Of a stretch of 64,000 nucleotides of DNA, positions 44,115 through 54,563 are shown piece by piece; within the stretch, counting starts at the first letter, position 1; the number at the start of each line of letters is the position of its first letter. The stretch is from Orobanche coerulescens (taxonomy: Eukaryota > Streptophyta > Magnoliopsida > Lamiales > Orobanchaceae). The position numbers and the translations under genes were made by a program. Location of the stretch: contig CM065802.1 in the NCBI GenBank assembly GCA_033398695.1, positions 146,182,096-146,246,095 on the forward strand, given 5' to 3'. A model generated the notes under the pieces. It saw nothing but the letters and a program-made list of their open reading frames with translations. It searched no databases and was not told the DNA's origin.

Positions 44115-45732
44115 TACCGAATCCAGTAGTGGTATCAGAGAGTAGGCGTATGTAATCGTATTCGATATTTGTATTTGGAATGCTCGATTATATAATTTTA
44201 TGATTCAGAATCATAGTTGTTTTAATCGTAATGTTTAATTGTTCGTGTAAAATTTATTTTTTTGATTTTATGTTATAATATAAATCTATTTTTCTTTTGA
44301 AAAACTAATCTATATGTGTAATATAAAAATTTGAAAAACATTATTTTTAGATTCGAGATGAAAAGTCGATCCGAAAAAATAGCCAGAACCGTCCCGCCAT
44401 AGCTGGAAGCACAATGCCTACGGCCGGCAGGCAGCATTGTCTGCACTCGGCAAGCAGCTGTTGAGAGGAAATGGTTCTCTCGGCGAAGGCCCGACTGTGA
44501 AACCAGGCTGCGGGCTCAGTAAATTAATTCTTGCAAATTCAATTGGATTTAATTTGATTAAAATATGATTATGATATTTTTATTTTAAGGGAATTAATTT
44601 AATAAAATATTTATTTTCATCCAGAATAAATTAAAATTAACAATTGCGTGAATTAATTAGATTAATTTTTATGAATGGAATAATTTTATATTGATTGGAT
44701 CAATATTTAGATTAATTATTTATGCCATTAATTTTTATGTGATTGTTGCATTATTTGAATGGTGATGTAGTTCATGGACTTAGTTTTTGAATCTTTATTC
44801 GATGGAGCTTTAATGGACGTTTTGAGCTAATTTATTATGTTTAGTAAATTAGTATATGATGCAAATTTTATAAATCTAATAAACTAGCTATGATGAAGAG
44901 CCGAGGACAAGCCGTCATGAAGAAGAAGATTCAAGACTTGTAATTTGATTACTTGTAATTTTTTTTACCGAGTTGATGATGACTATGTAATTAAGAACGG
45001 TCCAGTAACTACATGTTGGTAAATTTAGGTTGTGTATGTTTTTCATATTACATGACAAACAAACAAATCGACAAACCGCGATTATAAAATGATTAATGTG
45101 CAAAGTGTAACATATAGTAGCGTAATTCTCCCACTTACAAAAACTAAGTTAAAAAGGTTATGAGATTTCTTACCCTCCGGTAAACTCATGGAAAATTAAA
45201 ATCTAAACTGAATTATTATTTTTTCGAGTATGTCGGGGTAATATTTTGGGGAAGGTTGACAAATTTCTAGAGTGCATTAGATGCCTTCGGTTGTGACAAA
45301 TAAAACCCCCAGAAGCCGTGTAACTTGTCGGGTGAGATTCAATTGTCAAACTGATAGGAGTTCGGTTTAAACTTTGATAGTTGAGCGAGTCATAAATACT
45401 ATATGGGTTGAGGGCAAGTGAACTAGGGATAAAAGAAGACCGAATCATCCATTAGATGGGTTGATGTTAGACACCATTTTATGAAGAATAATAAAATAGA
45501 AACCGTATGGGTTGCCCTCTATTTAACTTTGTAAAGAAATCGATCAACAATAGGAAATCAACCATGATTTCTGATTTCCACATGGGAGTGTGAAATGCTG
45601 ATAGAAATAGTGGGAGCCGAGTTTTGAATAAATAAAGTCCTTAGAAATTCTTCACTCGGATCATAATTAAATAATCACTAATGAATCTCAAATTATTCTC
45701 TATAATTAACAAATAAATAAATCTCTCAAAAA
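44115..45732 (+). other. End of copia-4 5' LTR, primer site and long leader
   Basis: TACCGAATCCA completes the LTR at 44125; TGGTATCAGAG (44130-44140) is a tRNA-Met primer site. About 1.6 kb of AT-rich leader follows up to gag, unusually long for copia, with a GC-rich island at 44390-44520. No coding sequence is recognised. Confidence 0.6.
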
Positions 45733-46520
45733 ATGACAAAGAACCCACTCACGATTCTACTTGAAAAGAACACTCTTACTGGACCCAACATTGTGGACTG
45801 CCTTCGCAATCTGAGGATAGTTCTCAGTATGGAGATGTTGGGTTACGTCTTGGAGGCGGACATCCCACCAGCTCCTGCATGGTCCCTGGCTAATCAGGAA
45901 TATGTCAAAGCCCATGAGAAATAGGTCGGAGATGATGTCAGGGTTCGAGGTTTCATGATGGCCTCAATGAACAACGAGTTCCAAAGGGCCCATGAAAACA
46001 TGCCCTATGCAAGGGCGATTCTGACACATCTTACTGTGCTCTATGGAGAGCACAACCAAACTTCTCGATATGAGATATCGAAGCATTTGTTTAGTGATCG
46101 GATGAAGAGAGGTGAGAAAGTTGGGGATCATGTCCTTAAAATGATATCTATGATAGAGAGATTGGAGGCTCTTGATTTTAGAATACATGCTTCTCTCTAG
46201 ATCGACCTTATCCTTTAGTCACTTCCAAACTCCTTCTCTCAGTATGTTATGAACTTCAACTGTAATGAGATTGCTTGTGACTTGGCTGGTCTAATAAACA
46301 AACTAAGTAGGGCAAATTCTCAAATGAATAAAGTTGAAGGAAACTGCAGTTGTAATTTCTTCTAACCCTCAGAGGTCCAACAACAATAAGAAAAAGGGCA
46401 AGAAGCAGTTCATGTCCAAAGGAGGGGTACAGAAAGAAAAGGGCAAAGCCCCAATGTTTCAAAAGAGTAAGGTGGCCAATAGAACAGATGCTTAACTCAA
46501 GTGCGGTGTGCTAGGCCACT
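45733..46520 (+). pseudogene. copia-4 gag (UBN2-type)
   Basis: ATG 45733 (MTKNPLTILLEKNTLTGPN), VDCLRNLRIVLSMEML and YVLEADIPPAPAW show the copia gag N-terminus. A TAG at about 45922 breaks it; the frame continues with AHENMPYARAILTHLTVLYG and RYEISKHLFSDRMKRGEKV (to 46200, TAG), then NSFSQYVMNFNCNEI in scattered frames. The zinc knuckle region near 46500 is decayed. Confidence 0.85.
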
Positions 46521-46599
46521 GGAGGAGGCACTATCCAAAACTTGACCACAATGCGGCTTCAGGTACAGAACTACTAGTTTTGGAAATGAATTGTTCTGT

Positions 46600-47414
46600 A
46601 TCTATTTATTCCACTTCTTAGATACTTGATTCTGGTGCAAGTTCTCACATATGCACAAATAATCAGGATCTGGAATAAAGTAGAAAGCTTGGAGATGGAG
46701 AAGTGATGGTGACAGTCAGCAACGGTCATAGTGTCGAGGCAACTGACATCTGATCACTTATGTTGGATTTAGAATCCGATTTTATTATTACTTTAGATGA
46801 TGTACTTGTTTTGCCCAAGGGGCACAAAAATATTGTATCAATTCCGGTCATGGATCGTAAATGATATCATTTCATTGGAGATGGATCCTGTTGTATTTAT
46901 TTTAGAAATAAATTAGTTGGTACATATACATTACTAAATGATTTACACAATTTGAATCTAAAGCATAAAACCATTGTGAACACTATAACTAGGAAGTCTG
47001 GTAGGGATAAAACAAACCAAGCACTTAAGTGGTATCTTAGACTTGGTCATGTGTCAGACCATGACTCATAAAATGGATAAAGAAGGACTTATGGGTCCAT
47101 TGGGATTGGATCCCTATCCAACATGTGAATCTTGCCTTCAAGGCAAAATGACTAAGTCACACTTCACAGGGACTTTTCAAAGAGCTGCTCAAAAACTTAG
47201 ATTAATCCATACCGACGTATGTAGCCCTTTTGAAATGGCATGAGACGGATTTTCAATATTTCATTACATTCACTGATGACCATATTGGTATGGATTCGTA
47301 TACTTAATGAAACATAAATCTGAAGCCTTAGAAGAATTCAAGGAATTTAGGGCCCTAGTTAAAAACCAAATGGGTCATCATATCAAAGCACTTAGGTCGG
47401 ACCGAGGTGGCGAA
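46600..47414 (+). pseudogene. copia-4 protease, pre-integrase and integrase N-half
   Basis: LDSGASSHICTN (about 46627) is the protease site. KGHKNIVSI (46820), WYLRLGHVS (about 47030) and CESCLQGKMTKSHFTGTF (47125) follow, then LIHTDVCSPFEMA with the first catalytic Asp (about 47200). The reading stops at RSDRGGE (47397-47414), where gypsy-3 is inserted. Several stops and shifts are present. Confidence 0.87.
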
Positions 47415-49019
47415 TGTAACACCCCAAATTAAACCAGACGCTACAGTGCCGTGAATCCCGTGTGGGACCCACAAGGCGAGTTTTAAAAGAGGTTTTAAAA
47501 ACAATCGAATCAACAAGTAGTTTTCAGAAAATGTTCCAATGAAAGCGTTCGTACAACCGAAATACAAAGGGTATTAATGTCCGTTCATACTGTTATTACA
47601 CAACGTGGATTATTCAAATTTAGTTTAAGAAATTTAACAAGTCTTCTCGCCAACACTGCTCAAGCCTGACCGGAACCTTCGGGAGTGTCCTGCACATATT
47701 CAACAAATTTTCCTGACACGAGTATCGTTTTAGTCAAACCAGGTCAGATCAATCGAACAAAATGTCATTTACAGAATCAGATAAATTCAGAAAACAAGGT
47801 TATCACCGAATATTCAACATCATTTCTTTTATCAGCACATAAACTCCCAAGGTCGCAACCAAGGGTCACAGAAGTATCTGCACAGGAATACTCCGGAAGT
47901 GGGTACCATTCAGGTTTTATCCCTCACACAGTTCTGTAAGATATATCAACAGATAAACTCCCAAGGCCGCATCCAAGGGTCACGGAAGTATCTACACAGG
48001 AATACTCCGGACGTGATAGATAAGACGAGCACAATTTCATAGAAAATAACACATACAATATTCTGAAATTTTAAGACGTAAGGTCCGAGCAAGATTCACT
48101 TGCCTCAAATCCGACGAGAGTTACTCCCTTGATAACACAACGGCCCGAACGACCACAACCGAAGGCTCAACCTATCACATATTCGTCGATTAACATCTCA
48201 TGGTAACAATGATGATTAATGGATATTTCACCTCATCCCTCTAGGATCCTAAACTGGGTTGTTCACGTCGCCAAAATCAAAATTCTCTATTTTGACTGTA
48301 ATGCATACCATTAAATTCCTCGGTTCGCCATTTTACAATTTGTCATCTCGTTGATTAATGTTCTAATACAATATTCCTACGTTGTGAATATGGCTCAAGA
48401 CCACCGTAGTTACATCACTAATTTTAGTTTAAATTACTAGAATGGAACGATTAAGCACTAATTCCCGGAAGTCCTAATATGTTTGAATACCTATCCGAAT
48501 TAAAAGTCGTTAGTTAGTTCTTCAAGGAATTATTAACGTTTCTACGATATGTTATTAGGATTATAATTGAAATCTTCAACAAGATGATTCTAAGGTGTTG
48601 GTGATTAACAATTCGGTTATGAGTTCCCATCCAACTACGAGTACTACCATCATCCATTATATTTACTAGCTAGATAGGCATCGATTAATAATTTGTGATA
48701 GTTTTCACCATTCCGATCATTATCAAAAGTTCTAAACTACCCAAGGCATCTGAAATTTAGTATGACTGGTATAACAACATGGAAATGAGTTCAAGATTCT
48801 ATAAACTTACCTTAATCGACAAAAGAGGATGACGAACGATGAAGGACGACAAAGAATGAGAGGGTGGCACCTTCAAAACCTCCTCCGGAGCTTGATCAAC
48901 TCACTCCAACCAGATAACACTTGATTAGGGAAGCTAGAATAGACTTAGGGAAGGTATAGGATGGTATACAAGAGTAAGGGATGAGTTTTGGGTCGGAAGA
49001 AATGAAAGGGTGGGTGTCC

Positions 49020-49027
49020 TTTTATAA
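49020..49027 (-). promoter_or_regulatory. TATA box of gypsy-3 left LTR
   Basis: On the minus strand, GGATTTATAAAAGGAC directly follows the palindrome array. The right LTR has the same at about 56138-56147. Confidence 0.7.
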
Positions 49028-49040
49028 ATCCGTAATGGCT

Positions 49041-49350
49041 TTACGTACGTTAGGCATGAAGCTTTACGTACATAAGTCATGTTACGTATGTTATCCCAGA
49101 AAGCTTAACGTATGTAAGTAAAACTCAGAACTAACTGGACTAAATCACACACATTGTTACGTATGTAACAAAAGTCAGCTTACGTACGTAACACCCGTTG
49201 ACTTGCCGAAAGTTGGTCTGACAATGCACCATCCGACGAAGATTCCCTATCGGAAGACCGAAGACCACGTTACATACGTAAGGTATTATCTTTAGCGTAC
49301 GTAATGACACACTCTTAGCATACGTAATACATAGCTGTTAACGTACGTAA
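49041..49350 (-). repeat. AT-flavour palindrome array, gypsy-3 left LTR
   Basis: About 10 copies of TTACGTACGTAA or variants (TTACGTATGTTA, TTACATACGTAA, TAGCGTACGTAA, TAACGTACGTAA). The right-hand copy of the array is at 56159-56479 with the same spacing. One unit (TAGCGTACGTAA) is half GC, half AT flavour. Confidence 0.94.
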
Positions 49351-49678
49351 GGTTCAGTTTGTTCACTAAGTTATAATCACATTGATTCCTTATAATATGA
49401 CTCCCTCTCAATCTCATCGAGAAATCTCTCGGGGAACAAGACGTTGGCCACCGTCATATTCGCACCAATAATTGCCCAATGGCATCAAGGTATGTCACCG
49501 ACAAATCATCAATCACATTACAAGAATAACAGGCGCGGACAAGCTTTATTCATGATAATACAGTACGAACATATCATTCAAAATACATTTATCGTGACGA
49601 AGTACATTTATTTATTAAATATGTGAAATAGAAATGATCGCTCAACGTGAAACAGCATGTAATACTGGTGGTATTACA

Positions 49679-49697
49679 TATTACCCCCCTTAAAAAT
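49679..49697 (-). other. Polypurine tract of gypsy-3
   Basis: On the minus strand, TTTTTAAGGGGGGTAATA directly precedes the LTR start at 49678. Confidence 0.8.
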
Positions 49698-49712
49698 AGT
49701 TTTGTCCCGAAA

Positions 49713-51257
49713 CTAATAGAATAACTCTGGATGATTCTCCCTCATGCTTGACTTGGTCTCCCAAGTCGCTTCTTCTATGCCATGGTGCGACCATTGAACT
49801 TTCACAAGAAGTATGGCCTTATTCCTTAGTGTCTTTACGCGTTGATCCAAAATCGCGGTTGGGACTTCTCTAAAAGTAGCATCATTAGAAATCTCTACCT
49901 CCTCGAAATTAATCTTGTGGCTTGGGCCGTACACATACTTCCTCAGCTGGGAAATGTGGAAGACGTTATGCACTCCGTCTAATGAAGGTGGCAACGCCAG
50001 TCGATAAGCAAGTTTACAAACTCGGTCCAGTATTTCGAATGGGCCAATGAATCTCGGGCTCAATTTACCTTTCTGGCCAAAGCGTCGAACGCCCCGCATC
50101 AGCGATACTTTGACCCAAACGTGGTCCCCAACCATAAATTCCAACGGTCGCTGGCGGTCCGTAGCATATGACTTTTGCCGGCTTTGAGCTGCCAACATGT
50201 GTTTTCGAATGATGGAAATCTTCTTAATAGATTTCTGGATCAGATCCAACTCGGTAGCGACGACATCGGACGCATCATCCCAACACAGAGGAGACTTGCA
50301 CCTCCTACCGTACAAGGCCTCGAAGGGTGCCATGCCTATGCTTTCATGGCAGCTGTTGTTGTATAAAAATTCTGCCAAGCAGAGGTGTCTGGCCCAATCC
50401 TCACCCCAATCGAGTACACACGCTCTTAATATATCCTCCAAGGTTTGTATAGTATGTTCTGTTTGTCCATCTGTTTGAGGGTGATAGGCCATGCTGAAAT
50501 GTAACTGAGTACCCATAGCCTTGTGGACAGCCTTCTAGAAGCAAGACACGTATCTAGTATCTCTATCTGATATGATCCCCGAGGGAACGCCATGTAGCCT
50601 CACAATTTCTCGGATAAAGATGGTTGCCATCTGCTCTGTTCCGGTGGTCTCCTGAATTGGAATGAAATGTGCCGACTTCGTCAGTCGGTCTACAACGATC
50701 CATATCGTGTCTTTTATTCCCGCCGTCACTGGTAACTTGGTGACAAAATCCATTGATATGCTCTCCCATTTCCATTCTGGAATGGGTAACAGCAGCATGA
50801 TTCCGGCCGGCCTGCGGTGTTCAATCTTCACCTGTTGACATGTCATACATCGAGCAACGAACCTTGCTACCTCCTGTTTCATGTTCTTCCACCAGAAACT
50901 CTTCTGCAGATCCTTATACATTTTGCTTGTCCCGGGATGTACCTAATAGGGAGTAGAATGAGCTTCCTTAAGTATAGTCTGTTCAAGCTCGTCATTCGGT
51001 GGAATACAAATTATGTTCTTAAACCTCACCAAGTTTTCTTGGATCCTGTAGTCTGAAATACTCCCCCATTCGGCTCTTGCGCCGATCGCACGAAGTTCCG
51101 GGTCTTCCATTTGTGCCAGGCGTATCTCGTCCAGCAAGGATGAATGAATGTTAATTGAGCACAACTGTCCCTGGCGGTGTTGTATCCATACTTCAATGCC
51201 ATTTCTCCTTAGATCTAGCTGCAATTCCGACTGTACCGTTAAACCGGATAGTGCCAT
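49713..51257 (-). pseudogene. gypsy-3 integrase with chromodomain-like tail
   Basis: One frame with TAG stops near 50940 and 50534 (the latter likely TGG to TAG). Zinc domain: HSTPY, VHPG, CMTCQQVKIEH (about 50830). Catalytic residues: MDFVTKLP (50745), IISDRDTRYVS (50560), then TDGQTEHTIQTLED (about 50460). The barrel region (GPFEIL, FHISQLRKYV) leads to VKVQWSHHGIEEATWETKSS at the end. That tail is the Tekay/Del chromodomain-like module. Apart from the stops this is well preserved. Confidence 0.9.
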
Positions 51258-51260
51258 CTC

Positions 51261-52622
51261 CTATGCAGTTTTCCGACTTAGTGCATCTGCTACAACGTTG
51301 GCCTTTCCAGGGTGATATAAAATCTCCACATCGTAATCCTTGATCAGCTCCAGCCAATGCCTCTGTCTCATGTTTAACTCCCTCTGGGTGAAAATGTATT
51401 TTAAACTCTTGTGGTCCGTAAAAATCTTACAGGTAACCCCATAAAGGTAGTGTCTCCAAATCTTAAGGGCGTGGACCACTGCGGCCAGTTCCAAGTCATG
51501 CGTCGGATAGTTCACCTCATATGGTTTAAGTTTTCGAGAGGCGTATGCAATAACTCTATCATTTTGCATGAATACACATCCAAGTCCATGCTTAGACGCA
51601 TCGGTGTATATTACGAATCCTTCTGTGCCCTGTGGTAGTACAAGTACTGGCGCGGTAGTCAACTTTCTTTTCAGTTCGTCGAAGCCCTCCTGATAATCTG
51701 TTGTCGAGACAAACTTGGTACTCTTCTTTAGTAGATTCGTCAATGGCCGGGCAATACTAGAAAAAGATTCGACAAACCGTCGATAATATTCTGCCAAACC
51801 CAGAAAACTCCTCACTTCCTTGACGTTTCTAGGTGGTTCCCAACTCATAACTGTCTCGATCTTCTGGGGGTCTACCTTAACGCCTTCTGATGAAATTACA
51901 TGTCCTAGAAAGGTCACCTCCGGCATCCAGAATTCGCATTTAGAAAGTTTGGCATAAAATTGGTGTTGCCTCAAAATACTCAACACGTGCCTCAAGTGTT
52001 CCTCATGCTCCTGTCGGCTCCGGGAATAGATCAAAATGTCGTAAATAAGAACTACCACACACTTATCGAAAAATTCTAGCAAAACCTTGTTCATCAATTC
52101 CATGAAAACGACCGGAGCATTAGTCAAGCCAAACGACACCACCATGTACTCGTAGTGCCCGTATCTTGATCGAAATGCGGTCTTCGGAATATCCTCCTCT
52201 CGAATTCTCAATTGGTGATATCCAGAACATAAATCGATCTTTGAAAACACAGTCGCTCCCTGTAGTTGACCCAATAAATCATCAATCCTCGGAAGCGGGT
52301 AACGATTCTTAATAGTGACTTTATTAAGTTCTCGGTAATCTATACACAGGCACAGAGAATTGTCCTTTTTCTTAACAAAAAGGACCGGTGCACCCCATGG
52401 CGAAGTGCTCGGACGAACGAGCCCCTTTCTTAGCAATTCTTCGAGTTGTAACTTCAATTCCTTCATCTCGGCTGGTGCCATCCTATACGGTGCCTTGGAG
52501 ATAGGCGTCATTCCTAGTTCAAGTTCAATCGAGAGATCGACCTCCCGTCGTGGCGGCAATCCTGGTAATTCATCGGGAAAAATGTCTGGAAATTCGCTCA
52601 CCGTGGGAATATTAGCAACCAA
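51261..52622 (-). pseudogene. gypsy-3 reverse transcriptase and RNase H
   Basis: Open for 453 codons. [20 protein letters not shown] starts the polymerase; [31 protein letters not shown] and [15 protein letters not shown] follow. The catalytic box reads [12 protein letters not shown] where the family has FIDDILIYSR, so the first Asp is Tyr (GAC/GAT to TAT) and polymerase should be dead. RNase H is complete: [41 protein letters not shown]. It ends at a TAG that replaces Gln. Upstream it is in frame with protease across another TAG. Confidence 0.92.
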
Positions 52623-52640
52623 CAGTTGTGATGTGTTCTC

Positions 52641-53105
52641 CTAAAGAATATAACACAAATAATACGTTCCCTGATCATCACAAGATACTCCTGCTGTAAG
52701 GAGACTGAGGGACCCCTTAGTACTAAAGTGTTCTCGGCCTCTGATTATGTGAGTGGCACCGTCAGGAGTTGTAATGGAAACTGTCAGGTGATAGGTGTCT
52801 AATACCGTCCTATGCATTGTCATCCAGTCCATACCCAGAATAACATCTTCGTTCTGGAGTGGAAAAACCATGAGGTTTGTTGTCCAGCCCTGATTATCGA
52901 TGCAGATCGGGCAGTTTTGAACTTCCAAATTACCCCCCACCCTACTACCCTCAGGTAGCTTAACAGTAATAGATTCACAAGGTACACAAGGAAGATTCAA
53001 ATGGTTAACACATTCCACGGATATGAATGAATAGGTCGCTCCAGTATCAAACAATACATGAACAGGCTGGGAATTAATAAGAAGTGTACCTGAGACAGCA
53101 GGTGC
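52641..53105 (-). pseudogene. gypsy-3 protease
   Basis: VLFDTGATYSFISVECVNHL carries the D-T-G site (about 53050). VILGMDWMTMHRTVLD (about 52840) is the second protease block. The frame is continuous with gag's last part across a TAG at 53109-53111 and with reverse transcriptase across a TAG at 52641-52643. Confidence 0.9.
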
Positions 53106-53108
53106 AGT

Positions 53109-54339
53109 CTAGTTATCAGTAGCTCTCAGTTCGAACATGCAGGATGTTAATGTCCCTGAGGAGGGTGTAGTACCTCCCCTGCGCCCACGTCCTCTTCCAG
53201 CACCGTATGGAGGAGTTTGGTAAGGTGGGGATCGACAGTCGGACATGGAGGATGCCCTGGATGTCTGGACCGAGCCTTGCTGACTCCGAGGGGCTGAATT
53301 TGGTGTAGGTTTGATCCGTGAGCAGTAGCGAGACCCTTTCAGCATGAAAAACACTTTGTAGACGCCTTACGACACTGACTCATGGTATGCACCGCTATGC
53401 CACAATTGAAACAGCTCCGGCGAGAGGGCCCGTCAGATGCTCCTTTCTGTTGGGACGAAGCTGCTGATTTAGAGGAGAACCCAATTCCCGAGTTCATTCT
53501 GCTGGTGCTCCCGGACTGATTAGATGTCTTCTGCTTCTTCTGGTTATGCCCGGTATCCGAACTGACAACTGTACCGGCATATGCTCTGACTACGTCCTCA
53601 TATGCCCTTGGAGTGGTGCAGTGAAACCTGGCTGCGTAACGTTGAACATCTTCCGGCAACCATTGAGCAAGGTGGCAAATTTGTTGATCTTCCGATGGAA
53701 CCATCTGTGTGACATATCTTAGTTCAGTCCTGTAAGCTCAAATGATTTCGGGTACTGGTAAGTCCTCAGGTCCTGCACTGAAGAAACTCCGCGCTTGAGC
53801 AGTCTCAGCTGACCGCGGGCATATTCATCTCTCAATAATTTGGAAAACTCGGTCCATCCGACGACTCTGTCCTCCGGCTTATAGGTCCTCCACCATCGGT
53901 CTGCGATGTTGCGGAGATGGTTGATTCCGAGTGGTACCTTTCGATTCCCTGGGCAACCGATCACCTCGAAGGCAGTCTCCATCTCGGAGATCCAATCGTT
54001 CACGTGCTTATCCCATGATCCATCGAATAATGGCGGGCTGGCCTTCAGCATCTCTCCCAGCCAACAGTCCTTCCCAGTGTTCTCTTTGATATCAATGACC
54101 GGTACCCGTTCTCCCTGGTTGACCTGAACGATCCCCATAGCAATGGCCTGGGCGAGAGTCTGGACGAAGGCTGGATCAAGTCTCCCGTTGTTCTGATTTT
54201 CTGCCTCCTGTTCATTCTGATTAACGGGCAGTGGCTGATTTCCGGCTGGGTTAGTTTAACCGGTGTTCCTGTCTTCCTGTTGATTCATAGCGGTACCCTG
54301 TGCAGCGTTTACGTTCCTTATAGCTCCACGATGTGCCAT
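53109..54339 (-). pseudogene. gypsy-3 gag
   Basis: ATG 54339 (MAHRGAIRNVNAAQGTAMNQ); TAA at 54258 replaces Gln. Core: WLGEMLKASPPLFDGSWDKH (about 54070) and ADRWWRTYKPEDRVVGWTEF. Shifts near 53710 and 53345 split it. One zinc knuckle, CFNCGIAVHTMSQC (about 53420), is intact; the second begins CFSC and is cut by a shift. An RG-rich stretch (GAGRGRGRRGG, about 53190) sits between knuckles and protease, whereas gypsy-1 and gypsy-2 have theirs at the N-terminus. Confidence 0.88.
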
Positions 54340-54545
54340 TAGTGATGATTGTTCGATCTAGAAGGTTAATTTAGTACAAACAGTCTTTGAGTTTTTATTG
54401 AATTCAAACATTATACCGGATTCTCAAGAGTTTACGTATATTTTACCTCGACATTCCTCGAGGAGTTACGGTCGCCAGGAGTGTTGGACTTCTGAAGGCA
54501 AAACGTTTCCAAAATATTTTGATACAACTTCCCACGTGAGTTTTC

Positions 54546-54558
54546 GTCTCCGATACCA
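54546..54558 (-). other. Primer binding site of gypsy-3
   Basis: On the minus strand, TGGTATCGGAGAC lies five bases after the right LTR. Similar to TGGTATCAGAGC (tRNA-Met). Confidence 0.75.
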
Positions 54559-54563
54559 TTTTC

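Larger units (their letters stand above)
47415..49678 (-). repeat. gypsy-3 3' LTR (left copy)
   Basis: On the minus strand it runs from TGTAATACCACC (49678) to GGGGTGTTACA (47415). Holds the AT-flavour array (49041-49350), TATA (49020-49027), a candidate intron 48810-47690 (donor TTAAG|GTAAGT, acceptor TGTGCAG) and a duplicated block with CACAGGAATACTCCGGA (near 47883 and 47995). Confidence 0.93.

Noticed and set aside
787..47414. Integrase as an insertion hotspot, since LTR-A and gypsy-3 both landed in integrase coding
   Set aside because: Target duplications differ (GGTGC, GCGAA) and two cases among many insertions are not evidence of preference.
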